Shown here: one piece after another, positions 45,465 to 53,224 of the stretch
Position numbering within the stretch: the first letter of the stretch is position 1
How the letters are laid out: each line of letters begins with the position of its first letter
Virus record (IMG/VR): IMGVR_UViG_3300044712_000786
Span: 62,001-126,000 of that record
Strand: one strand, 5' to 3'
DNA from: a virus
DNA length: 64,000 nucleotides
Notes under the pieces: generated by a model
Database searches by the model: none
What the model was told of the DNA's origin: nothing
What the model saw: only the letters and a program-made list of their open reading frames with translations
Position numbers and translations under genes: made by a program

Positions 45465-45615
45465 TATGGATGACTATATCTATATGGTTTACTAACCAAG
45501 GCAGCTTTCCATACGTTTCACGTAAGACTGTATGATATACACCATCATTAAAAGAAACCCGCTTATCTGCCCATGATTCTGAGTCGCTCCTAATAAAAAG
45601 CGCAACAGATTTCAT
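45439..45615 (-). CDS. Small array protein, 58 aa
   Basis: MKSVALFIRSDSESWADKRVSF...: W at residue 15. Start overlaps the HD-protein stop (4 nt). Confidence 0.6.
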   Translation of the reverse strand: MKSVALFIRSDSESWADKRVSFNDGVYHTVLRETYGKLPWLVNHIDIVIHNEMRLHFP

Positions 45616-46211
45616 CGAACTTCGTCCAGAGTAAGGACGGGGGGCTTTTCTTTAATTGTAACTTCCCAGCGTTTGTCATGTAATATTTGAGTTAGTTGAT
45701 AGTAAACCCGAAGAAACAGATGCTTATTCGCCTCGCTTAAGAGGGGAAGGAGTAAAAGCTTCTCGGTTAAATAGGTTTTAGCAAAGCCTTCGTCATTCTT
45801 TGCGATGTCTTCAGTATTATCTAGCAAATCGGCAAGCTTAATTAGCTTAGCCTGAGGGGAGGTTAGCTTCAGCCGAAACCGCTCCAGTTCTTTGCGGTCA
45901 GCCCTAACTAGAGTAGGATATCGCTCCTTAGTATACTGGTCGGTTAGCTCATCGACTAGAGATAAGACTCTTGCGCCGAAACGATTCAGAATCCAATCAT
46001 CGTTATACTCTGGAGCTAAAGGAGTTACGTCTTCCTTTAAATCGTGAGCTAATGCGGCGATAATAACATCTTCGTCAGAAGTATACTGAGAGACAATCTC
46101 GGCGACCCTCTCAGTGTGAGTCCAATAGGGCTTTCCCGTATACTTGCGAACCTGCTTGATGCTATCATGAGCATCCCGCAAGAGGGGTCTGGCAATATCT
46201 ACATCGTTCAT
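45612..46211 (-). CDS. HD-domain phosphohydrolase, RelA/SpoT-hydrolase-like, 199 aa
   Basis: GKPYWTHTERVAEIVSQYTSDED...ALAHDLKEDV and LVDELTDQY...RADRKELERFR, ...KLIKLADLLDN: the H...HD...D order and the ELT...R...K-L-A-D-x-x-D-N signature of ppGpp-hydrolase-type HD domains (MESH1/SpoT). Could degrade alarmone or related nucleotides and blunt host stress or nucleotide-based defence. Start at 46211: promoter TTGCTT-N16-TAGGAT-N6-ATG, leaderless. Confidence 0.85.
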   Translation of the reverse strand: MNDVDIARPLLRDAHDSIKQVRKYTGKPYWTHTERVAEIVSQYTSDEDVIIAALAHDLKEDVTPLAPEYNDDWILNRFGARVLSLVDELTDQYTKERYPTLVRADRKELERFRLKLTSPQAKLIKLADLLDNTEDIAKNDEGFAKTYLTEKLLLLPLLSEANKHLFLRVYYQLTQILHDKRWEVTIKEKPPVLTLDEVR

Positions 46212-46233
46212 CTTCAAATCCTATCAGCTATTT

Positions 46234-46422
46234 TTAAAAAAGCAAATTAAAATCATGAATTATCCTATCCCTCATTCCATATCCAGAGTGATTAGAAGCC
46301 AGCCCAAAGGGGCTCCTTCCCTCTGTCTCTCCTTCAATAAATCTTTCTTGAGGGTGAAACTTAATCAGATTCCAAGCCCAAGCTAATCCATTATATTGTA
46401 GACTATTAAACAGGGGATTCAT
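46234..46422 (-). CDS. Small array protein, 62 aa
   Basis: MNPLFNSLQYNGLAWAWNLIKF...: array-type start with W near residue 15. Overlaps the nucleotidyltransferase stop by 17 nt. Confidence 0.6.
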   Translation of the reverse strand: MNPLFNSLQYNGLAWAWNLIKFHPQERFIEGETEGRSPFGLASNHSGYGMRDRIIHDFNLLF

Positions 46423-47188
46423 TAGAGAACAACGCGCAGTTATCCAAACAGAGCTTGTTATTAATAAACAGCCCCGCTACAATGGGATAATAAATAGCTA
46501 AACAAAGCGAGTTAGCTACCTCTTCATTAAAGGTAAACCTAACCGTTGTCTTGTCATAGGTTCGCTTAACCTCTTCCTCCGCGTCTTCTACCATCTTATT
46601 TAACTGAGCTTTAGTATAAGAAGCGGGGTGAGTTTTAATATCCATTAGGATATCTGCCATGCCTGAGTCAATCTTCCTGACATTGACGGGGAAAGACCCA
46701 TTAATAAAGAAATACTTAGCCGCCCAAGCTAGCCTAAGTAGTTGTACTGCATTCTTTTCAGAGAAGCCATGAGACTCAATAGAAGCTTTTCTCTTGCTGC
46801 CTAATGCTCCCGTCCGCTCGCCGTTCATTAGCCTCTTTTCCCCTGACATATAGCCTAGGATAGACTTAAAGAACTGCGCCGAATCTATTAAATCATATCG
46901 ATGCTTAACAACTAATTCCCATTCATTAGAAGTAGTAGTAAAGTTGTCAGTAAATAGCAGCTCCATAGCCTGAGTATTAGTCTTGCGTAAAGAACAAAGA
47001 AAGTGTCTAAATTCAAAGAGGAACTTATCTTCTCCCCCCGCTCTTAAGTCCTGATGCTCAAAGCGGTCAACGCCGATTACTTTATTAAGTTCGGTATTGA
47101 CAAAGCACCCCCTTTGGTCTAAATCACTAGTGGGGGTATTTAACCCGTAAGCATGGGAGCCCCCCAGAGTTTCACAAATAATCTTCAT
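46406..47188 (-). CDS. Pol-beta-superfamily nucleotidyltransferase, 260 aa
   Basis: N-terminal ETLGGSHAYGLNTPTSDLDQRG is the GS-x-x-x-G...S-D-x-D active site of the COG3541-type predicted nucleotidyltransferases common in large phages, with VNVRKIDSG and a helical C-terminal half. Substrate unknown. Sits close to the HD phosphohydrolase, suggesting nucleotide-based chemistry, though they are separated by one small gene. Confidence 0.85.
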   Translation of the reverse strand: MKIICETLGGSHAYGLNTPTSDLDQRGCFVNTELNKVIGVDRFEHQDLRAGGEDKFLFEFRHFLCSLRKTNTQAMELLFTDNFTTTSNEWELVVKHRYDLIDSAQFFKSILGYMSGEKRLMNGERTGALGSKRKASIESHGFSEKNAVQLLRLAWAAKYFFINGSFPVNVRKIDSGMADILMDIKTHPASYTKAQLNKMVEDAEEEVKRTYDKTTVRFTFNEEVANSLCLAIYYPIVAGLFINNKLCLDNCALFSNESPV

Positions 47189-47339
47189 ATTGAAATTGAA
47201 ATCTATACCATCTTTCTAAATTAATGGATAAGTCTCTAATGTTTATTAGCCCTAATGCCCACATATGACTTTTGTATTTGCTATGTGCGTGATTATTAAT
47301 TGCATCGTCCCCGTATATTTCTAAAAATCTACGATTCAT
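47172..47339 (-). CDS. Small array protein, 55 aa
   Basis: MNRRFLEIYGDDAINNHAHSKY...SHMWALG: starts on GATTTTTAGAAAT, a variant of the array element, just after a structured RNA. Overlaps the nucleotidyltransferase start. Confidence 0.6.
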   Translation of the reverse strand: MNRRFLEIYGDDAINNHAHSKYKSHMWALGLINIRDLSINLERWYRFQFQYEDYL

Positions 47340-47344
47340 AGTCT

Positions 47345-47447
47345 AAATAAGATGGGGACGGGGGGCGTTTTTCGCTTAGTACTATGCGGTTTCCCCTACT
47401 TTATTCGGAACCGCATTTCCATACCCCCGCCTCGCGTTGTCCCATCT
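47345..47447 (-). ncRNA. Compact structured RNA D (about 103 nt), possible leader of 47172-47339
   Basis: Promoter TTGACA-N16-TAAGAT gives a 5' end at 47447. The RNA closes on itself: 5' AGATGGGAC with 3' GTCCCCATCT, inside it CGGGGG with CCCCCG, and inside that ATGCGGTT with AACCGCAT. Three nested helices in about 100 nt with no open frame. The ATG at 47339 follows within 10 nt, so it could be a regulatory leader or a small RNA. Confidence 0.6.
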
Positions 47448-47461
47448 AAAACTATCTTACT

Positions 47462-47650
47462 TTAAATTTTTTCTTTGTCAACGTTATCCCTGACAATTCT
47501 CTCGGCAGTCTCTTTAAGTTGCACTACAATTTGGTTTCTTCTCATAATTATATTAGTATATCCTAATTGATTCTGTATACGAAGAGAACAATGAGTCCCC
47601 CAGCATGTAGTATATCCTTTCGACCACCAGCCGTATTTAAATAAATTCTT
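47462..47650 (-). CDS. Small array protein, 62 aa
   Basis: MKNLFKYGWWSKGYTTCWGTHC...: start at 47650 fits the array pattern. Basic/aromatic. Its end overlaps the promoter of RNA D. Confidence 0.6.
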   Translation of the reverse strand, partial: KNLFKYGWWSKGYTTCWGTHCSLRIQNQLGYTNIIMRRNQIVVQLKETAERIVRDNVDKEKI

Positions 47651-47810
47651 CATAAACAAAGCGGCTTAATTCTATTACCCTAGGTCTAGTTAGACAAGGA
47701 AATTCTTCGAATATGGGGTTCATGATAACATTCATGTTAACTAAGTCATTTAGGTTACCATTAGCATCGCTAAACATTTTATCATCTATCAAACAAATAC
47801 AACTATTCAT
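47637..47810 (-). CDS. Small array protein, 57 aa
   Basis: MNSCICLIDDKMFSDANGNLND...: acidic, Asn-rich. Overlaps both neighbours. Confidence 0.6.
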   Translation of the reverse strand: MNSCICLIDDKMFSDANGNLNDLVNMNVIMNPIFEEFPCLTRPRVIELSRFVYEEFI

Positions 47811-47976
47811 ATCGTCTTTCCATAATGTCCCCCTTAATCAACATTGCTTCTGCTCTAGTTAAGCGATACTGACTCTTACTTACCTGTGCGAAAACAGTCA
47901 AACCCAATTCTATTTCTATTTTACGCTTTAGCTCGTAAAATATCTCTGAGTCTATTTTAGAATCGATGCTTTTCAT
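47803..47976 (-). CDS. Small array protein, 57 aa
   Basis: MKSIDSKIDSEIFYELKRKIEIEL...: charged helix. Start overlaps the RuvB-like stop by 4 nt; last upstream member of the array. Confidence 0.6.
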   Translation of the reverse strand: MKSIDSKIDSEIFYELKRKIEIELGLTVFAQVSKSQYRLTRAEAMLIKGDIMERRYE

Positions 47977-48914
47977 ATGCCCCTTACCTCCTTTAGGATA
48001 TCCCTGCCTAACTTAGTTATAACTCGACCCCTTTGCTCTATTCCTATCAAGTGATGCCTAAGTAAGAATATCTCTATGTCTCTTTGAACACAAGCTCGGG
48101 ACAAGCCAGTCTTAGCCGCTAGAGAGGTTAGTGAGCACTCCCCGCATTTTTCCAAAATCTCTAGCACCTGAATTTCCAAGGGGCTTAGACCCAAAGGATG
48201 AATATAAAGCTGTTTCTTAATGTCAAGCCAGTCCCCCAAGCTAAGAACATTCTCCTTAATTGATTGTAAATACAGATTTATCTTATTGCCCAGCTTAAAG
48301 GCGTCTCGACCATGGCCCCGAAATACTCTCTTAATCTCTTCCATAGCCTTGTTAGAAATGACGCTAGGAGCCGCCCCCTTACGTGCAATCTCGCAAAGCT
48401 GGTCAGTAGTATAGTCTTGCAAGTCGATACGTTCTAGACGGTCCAGAAGGGGATTAAAGACCTTTTGAATCTCGCTGGTAGCCAATAGCCAAGTAATCTT
48501 GCTAAAGTCTATATCTAGTTGCATGTCCCCGTAGACAAATACGTTCTTATTACCTTTTTCAAGGTCAAGAACTGACAAAAGATTCATTGACAAATCTTTA
48601 GGTATCTCGGAAGCTTCGTCTAAAAATAGGGTTACCTCCCTGCCTATTACCATGGGAAGGAGAACCCTATTGACGAATTGGGCAGTATTCCTAATAGTCG
48701 AACAGTTAATTCTTAGAAAAGGCTTTATCTTAGTTGGGTCAGAAGGGCAAACAAGCTCTTTAGCGAGGCACTTAGCCATACTAGTCTTGCCATTACCCTT
48801 GGGAGCAACGAAGATAGTAGGCATAAAAATGCCCGAAGCTTTATAGCCGTTGAAAGCAAAGCTTAGTTTAGACTTAGCTTCCTCTTGCCCAACTATTTCA
48901 TCAAGATTTAACAT
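47973..48914 (-). CDS. RuvB-like AAA+ ATPase, 313 aa
   Basis: LDEIVGQEEAKSKLSFAFN, Walker A APKGNGKTSMAK, Walker B TLFLDEASEIP, sensor 1 WLLATSE and a C-terminal winged helix (LSPLEIQVLEIL...SLAAKTGLSRACVQRDIE) follow the order of RuvB, the Holliday-junction branch-migration motor. RuvA/RuvC are not seen nearby; it may act on replication or recombination forks or remodel another complex. Followed by a chain of small genes downstream. Confidence 0.85.
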   Translation of the reverse strand: MLNLDEIVGQEEAKSKLSFAFNGYKASGIFMPTIFVAPKGNGKTSMAKCLAKELVCPSDPTKIKPFLRINCSTIRNTAQFVNRVLLPMVIGREVTLFLDEASEIPKDLSMNLLSVLDLEKGNKNVFVYGDMQLDIDFSKITWLLATSEIQKVFNPLLDRLERIDLQDYTTDQLCEIARKGAAPSVISNKAMEEIKRVFRGHGRDAFKLGNKINLYLQSIKENVLSLGDWLDIKKQLYIHPLGLSPLEIQVLEILEKCGECSLTSLAAKTGLSRACVQRDIEIFLLRHHLIGIEQRGRVITKLGRDILKEVRGI

Positions 48915-49140
48915 TAAAGTCAGTCTGAGTTACTTCAATTTGCTCCCCTATAGTTTCGGTCACGTTATGGGACGCTTTAAAGGCAATCCCATTGACCTTA
49001 TTGAAATCCGCCCACTTACGACCAACTACTATGACGGCGTCAGGCTTAAATATTCTATTAAGTTCAGCCAAACTTACTTCAAGGAAACTATATGAGCCAA
49101 GTTTTCTTCCTGACCCAACTCGCCTAGTCTTCTTTTCCAT
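48901..49140 (-). CDS. Hypothetical protein, 79 aa
   Basis: Basic N-terminus MEKKTRRVGSGRKLGSYSF...LAELNRIFKPDAVIVVGRKWADF. Lies between RuvB-like and rIIB-like genes with 14-nt overlap downstream. Possibly DNA-binding; not recognised. Confidence 0.65.
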   Translation of the reverse strand: MEKKTRRVGSGRKLGSYSFLEVSLAELNRIFKPDAVIVVGRKWADFNKVNGIAFKASHNVTETIGEQIEVTQTDFNVKS

Positions 49141-49143
49141 AAA

Positions 49144-50007
49144 TTACCTACGTTTAGCCGCAAAGCGCCCATTCTTGTCTCTCTTAGGGCGATAAGCGGG
49201 AATAAAGCGCCCGTTTTCGTCCCTGCGAGGCTTATAAGCCTTAATCTTGCCTACCTTGGACGAATAAAGCTTCTCTGTCAAGATGTTCCCGTTTTTCCAG
49301 TTGCCCACAACATCCATAGGAACATACTCACAGCAACGCCCCTTAGTGTTGTTGTAATCCGAAGGGATAGCGCAAACGTTTTCGGGAGCGACCTTAACGA
49401 CAATTACTTTACAATCATCCCCCTGATAACCATTAAGATAATCATAAGAGCAGAAGTGCAATCCAGTAGAGCAGGTAACATTCCTATCGGAGTCTACCTC
49501 GCTCCGCTTCATCCTAACAGGCTTGCCAATAACATGCTTATTGTGGCTACCATCGGGATTAGCGTTAAACGAGCGAAAATCGCTATCTACTTTCTTCCAC
49601 GCCAGAAAGCACCCATCATCGGTAATAGGCATCTTTCCAACTTCCAGAAAATCATAAAGCTCATTGCGAGCACTGGGAAGAGGATTCTTGTAAAGCCTAT
49701 CTAAGAACTTCACATAAGGTTGATAAGGCATCCCCTCTTGCATGAATGTAATAATGCGCTTAGTGATAGTGCTATGGACAGGCGAATTCTTATAGAAAAC
49801 CTCCCCATTAATCACCCGCACCTTTCCAAAGCTATACTTCAGAAGAGCCTTGCCAGCATCGAAACACTCTTTAAATGTCTCCCAATCCTTATTGCGCCAT
49901 GCCGTTAAAATCGAAGCCCACATGGGATGAGACTTGTTAGCGGTATAGTTTTTACCGTCAACAAAAGCGGAAATCGAATTTCCGTTATAAATTACAGATG
50001 CACTCAT
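49144..50007 (-). CDS. rIIB: rIIB-like protein, 287 aa
   Basis: Resembles phage T4 rIIB-type proteins: MSASVIYNGNSISAFVDGKNY, VYRLG-like central part, FLEVGKMPITDDGCFLAWKKV, CSTGLHFCSYDYL and CCEYVPMDVVGNW. T4 rIIA/B block the RexAB exclusion system. Basic repeat tail (YRPKRDKNGRF twice). Adjacent to an rIIA-like gene in the usual order. Leaderless promoter TTGACT-N16-TAAAAT-N6-ATG. Confidence 0.8.
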   Translation of the reverse strand: MSASVIYNGNSISAFVDGKNYTANKSHPMWASILTAWRNKDWETFKECFDAGKALLKYSFGKVRVINGEVFYKNSPVHSTITKRIITFMQEGMPYQPYVKFLDRLYKNPLPSARNELYDFLEVGKMPITDDGCFLAWKKVDSDFRSFNANPDGSHNKHVIGKPVRMKRSEVDSDRNVTCSTGLHFCSYDYLNGYQGDDCKVIVVKVAPENVCAIPSDYNNTKGRCCEYVPMDVVGNWKNGNILTEKLYSSKVGKIKAYKPRRDENGRFIPAYRPKRDKNGRFAAKRR

Positions 50008-50029
50008 ATTCCAATTTTAAATTAAATTT

Positions 50030-52150
50030 TTAAACAGTCAAGCTTTTCTCGACCAAGTTGATATAATCTACAAACAGTTGCATATCATTCTCTTTCACCT
50101 GCCAGCTATGGTTGAAATGAGACTCGAAAACTCGCATTAAAGGATAATGCTGGCGAAGATTCTCTAAAACCTTATCCATCTTAATGCGGGGCTTGCCACC
50201 TTTAGCTAGACTAGACTTGTCTAGATAAATAGAGTCGCAAACTTCTTCAATTGCACTTAGCTTATCGTTAGCAATCTTTAGCTTGATAAACTCTCTAATT
50301 GCGCCAGCTAGGGCAGAGTTTTTACCAATCCCCCGAAACTTATGGTCAGTAACAAAGTTTGTATCATACTCTTCAGAGTCAGCAATATACTGAGACAAAT
50401 CATTAGTTTCAAGGTAGCGCTTTACGGTATCTACAATAAAGGTGTGCAAGTTAATCCAACCCTTGCCAATCTTCCCGCTTTGAGAGACTTTAAAACCGTA
50501 GATAGTAGGGACAGGAGTAAACTTGCTCAAAGATTTAATAATATCTTTTAAACTTCCGCTACTATATTCACTGCTACCGAATTTAGCTTTGTAACGGTCA
50601 AGGATGATATAGACCCCCGTTCCATTCTTTAAGTCAGCAGAAGCAATATCCCAGCAAGCTTTCTTATCTGCCCGATATCCCGTATGACCAGTTACATTGA
50701 AAGTAAAAACCTTACTAAGATTCTTGGCGTCAACATAGCCACCCCCGCGAGACTCCTTAGGAGGTTCGGGCAGAGTAGTAGCATCCCCAAAGATAGGGGC
50801 TCCTTCCAGTCCCCATTCTTTGATAATTAGCCTAGCGTCGGCGTCATTATTAGCTTTAACTAGGAAGACATATCGGTGCTCGTTTTCCTTAGTAAAGTGA
50901 CGAATCTTAGATACTAGCCGCTTGATATTGTCAGATTTCTTAACAATAAATACCTTGTTATCGTCATTTACCCGCAGTTCGGAAGTCTCTACCCTTACAA
51001 CTTTATCCCTGCGACCCAAAGCAAACCTCTCTATAGAACAAATAATCTGATGCTTGCTCTTAAAATCATCGGGCAGATGGAATAGAGTAGAACGAATGGT
51101 TACCCCATTAAAAGTAAAGGGGATACTATTAATTACATTCCTTAAGCTGCCTAGAAATAGCTCGCTATTATGCAATTCATGCCAGAGGGAACGAATTTCC
51201 CATAAGCTGGCGCATTGACCAATCCTAGTAACAATGCCAGCGCCAATTTCAGCTTGGACAATATCTAACTGAGCTTTAATGGCGGTCTTAGTCTTGTCGG
51301 TATATCGCAACATTTCACGATTAGCCGCAAAATCCAGAGACCCAAGGGGACAGCGCAAACGCAAGCCAGCTTCAATCAAGCTTTGATGTTCAGGCGTGCA
51401 TCCCAAAGCTTTAGCGTCAATAGGATAAGCAACGTTGCCCATTACCGCCACGGGTTGAGAATCACGATATACTTCCCAATTAGTTCCCTTAAAGTCAGGA
51501 CTAGAATAGTCGCAAGTATTATCCCACTCTTCTTTGCTGATGCCAGTTATAACAGGCTTAATATCAAAAAATTGGAAAACATAAGCCGCTTCCCGCCGAA
51601 TGTCATAAAAATCAGCTTCATCAATAGGAATGATAATCTCAATTCCATTATGCTCATTGGTAGGGGTAGAATCCATCTTGGCTATTTTACCTACTTGAGA
51701 TTCATCGATAAAGGCTGTATAGAAAGTCTTTAGCCCATTATAGTAACTGACAATAGAGAAGGAGTCGGCATAAGCGAAAGCGGACTTGGAACCAATTCCC
51801 AAAGCTCCCGTAGTCAAGTTGTTACCACGCTTAGTAGACTTGCAATACTTAACATAAGTATTCTCAATGTCATTTTCGGACATTCCAATACCAAAATCAC
51901 GAATACGCAATTCGGGCTCTAAAGCATTAGGAAGATGGACACGAATAGGAAGGGTAGGGGTGCCAGCTTCTATATGGGAGTCGGTACTATTTGTTGAGTA
52001 TTCTCTAACAATTGCTTGGTTTTTATTAGAATATAAGGAGTTACGTAAAATAAACAACAGCATCGGAAAATCTTGAACATCTACCCCAAAATCTTTGGTA
52101 GTAAAATTTCCCTCAGACTCAATTGTTACTTTAGCCTGTTCAAATATCAT
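50030..52150 (-). CDS. rIIA: rIIA-like GHKL ATPase, 706 aa
   Basis: N-terminal GHKL (Hsp90/MutL/histidine-kinase type) ATP site: IVREYSTNSTDSHIEAG (N box), LRIRDFGIGMSENDIENTY (G1 box) and GALGIGSKSAFAYADSFSI (G2 box), within the first 145 residues; the long remainder is unassigned. This is the layout of phage rIIA proteins. With rIIB it probably counters abortive-infection or membrane-type defence (inference). Own leaderless promoter TTGCAT-N16-TAAAAT-N6-ATG. Confidence 0.85.
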   Translation of the reverse strand: MIFEQAKVTIESEGNFTTKDFGVDVQDFPMLLFILRNSLYSNKNQAIVREYSTNSTDSHIEAGTPTLPIRVHLPNALEPELRIRDFGIGMSENDIENTYVKYCKSTKRGNNLTTGALGIGSKSAFAYADSFSIVSYYNGLKTFYTAFIDESQVGKIAKMDSTPTNEHNGIEIIIPIDEADFYDIRREAAYVFQFFDIKPVITGISKEEWDNTCDYSSPDFKGTNWEVYRDSQPVAVMGNVAYPIDAKALGCTPEHQSLIEAGLRLRCPLGSLDFAANREMLRYTDKTKTAIKAQLDIVQAEIGAGIVTRIGQCASLWEIRSLWHELHNSELFLGSLRNVINSIPFTFNGVTIRSTLFHLPDDFKSKHQIICSIERFALGRRDKVVRVETSELRVNDDNKVFIVKKSDNIKRLVSKIRHFTKENEHRYVFLVKANNDADARLIIKEWGLEGAPIFGDATTLPEPPKESRGGGYVDAKNLSKVFTFNVTGHTGYRADKKACWDIASADLKNGTGVYIILDRYKAKFGSSEYSSGSLKDIIKSLSKFTPVPTIYGFKVSQSGKIGKGWINLHTFIVDTVKRYLETNDLSQYIADSEEYDTNFVTDHKFRGIGKNSALAGAIREFIKLKIANDKLSAIEEVCDSIYLDKSSLAKGGKPRIKMDKVLENLRQHYPLMRVFESHFNHSWQVKENDMQLFVDYINLVEKSLTV

Positions 52151-52211
52151 ATTTAAATTTTAATAAATATTTTTGAAAATGCAATCAATTTTTTCACAAA
52201 TCTAACCATTG

Positions 52212-52217
52212 GTGTAA
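52212..52217 (+). promoter_or_regulatory. GTGTAA motif before HNH gene
   Basis: Plus-strand GTGTAAATATTC 10 nt before the ATG at 52228, the only plus-strand example of the late-type motif. Divergent from the rIIA promoter. Confidence 0.35.
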
Positions 52218-52227
52218 ATATTCTCGG

Positions 52228-52920
52228 ATGAATAGCAAAATTTGCACCAAATGTCTTATTAATAAACCTTTAGATGAATTTGCGAAAGACTCTCGGGGGA
52301 GACTTGGGAGACGGTCTGATTGTAAGATATGTAATTGCGAAAGGAGCAAACGATATCAAAAGCTTCACCTAGAGCAAGTATTAGCAAAAAATAGAGCATG
52401 GGTATCAAAAAATTTAGACCATGTAAAAGAATATAGAAGGAAAAATTTACCTCGCGATAGAGAAAGGACCAGACTAAGATATGCTAACGACGAAACGTTT
52501 CGTATTAAAAAAATAAAAAACGCACGAGAATTCAGAAAAGACCCCAATAATAAACAAAAAATTCTCAGCACCCAAAGAAAACTCGCGAAAGAGTATAGAA
52601 AGAATCCTATATGGCGTATTAAAGCTAATCTCAGACGTAGATTATGTTTTGTTCTACATGGAAAACGTAAAGCTGAACACACTTTTAATCTAATCGGTTG
52701 CACTTTAGAACAACTAAAACAGCATCTTGAATCTCAATTTACAGAAGGTATGCGTTGGGATAATTATGGTAGAAATGGCTGGCATATAGACCATATTAAA
52801 CCATGCGATGCATTTGACTTTTCTAAACCAGAAGACCAAAAGGCTTGTTTTCATTATACTAACTTACGGCCATTATGGGCTAAGGATAACCTATCTAAGG
52901 GTTCAAAAATTATATCCTGA
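52228..52920 (+). CDS. HNH homing endonuclease, 230 aa
   Basis: N-terminal double CxxC finger (CTKCLINKP...CKICNCERS), a long basic repeat-like middle (REFRKDPNNKQK, KEYRKNPIW) and a C-terminal HNH: GWHIDHIKPCDAF...LRPLWAKDNLSKG with H-I-D-H, the middle N and the final N. Free-standing homing-type nuclease, on the opposite strand to all neighbours, so probably a mobile insertion. Its 3' end overlaps the convergent gene by 18 nt. Confidence 0.9.
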   Translation: MNSKICTKCLINKPLDEFAKDSRGRLGRRSDCKICNCERSKRYQKLHLEQVLAKNRAWVSKNLDHVKEYRRKNLPRDRERTRLRYANDETFRIKKIKNAREFRKDPNNKQKILSTQRKLAKEYRKNPIWRIKANLRRRLCFVLHGKRKAEHTFNLIGCTLEQLKQHLESQFTEGMRWDNYGRNGWHIDHIKPCDAFDFSKPEDQKACFHYTNLRPLWAKDNLSKGSKIIS

Positions 52921-53088
52921 TATTATTTTACCGCTAAGCTTCGCTTCATAAGTAATAACGGTAACATAAGATACTAAGTTAATGCCTCTACGTAAACCCG
53001 CTAGACGCACTTCATAAGAGAAATCCTGATATTGATTTACATCCTGCTCAGAATCATATCTGACAATAAACCTAACGGATTTCCCCAT
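52903..53088 (-). CDS. Small protein, V-R-x-D family, 61 aa
   Basis: MGKSVRFIVRYDSEQDVNQYQDF...: belongs with the V-R-[LY]-D small proteins at 54-59 kb. Start at 53088 preferred; ends convergently over the HNH gene. Confidence 0.6.
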   Translation of the reverse strand: MGKSVRFIVRYDSEQDVNQYQDFSYEVRLAGLRRGINLVSYVTVITYEAKLSGKIISGYNF

Positions 53089-53224
53089 ATATCCCAGCAA
53101 TTATTAAATGCATGTTAACCAAAGAGCTAGTATTCATCCCCGCGTTCCAAATGGGCTGTCCTAACCCAGCAGCGTAAAAAACCCCAGTTCCTAGAAATAA
53201 GACTTTATTTGCTAGGGGTTTCAT
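53072..53224 (-). CDS. Small array-type protein, 50 aa
   Basis: MKPLANKVLFLGTGVFYAAGLG...: hydrophobic middle, possibly one membrane helix. Overlaps both neighbours by 17-20 nt. Confidence 0.55.
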   Translation of the reverse strand: MKPLANKVLFLGTGVFYAAGLGQPIWNAGMNTSSLVNMHLIIAGIYGEIR

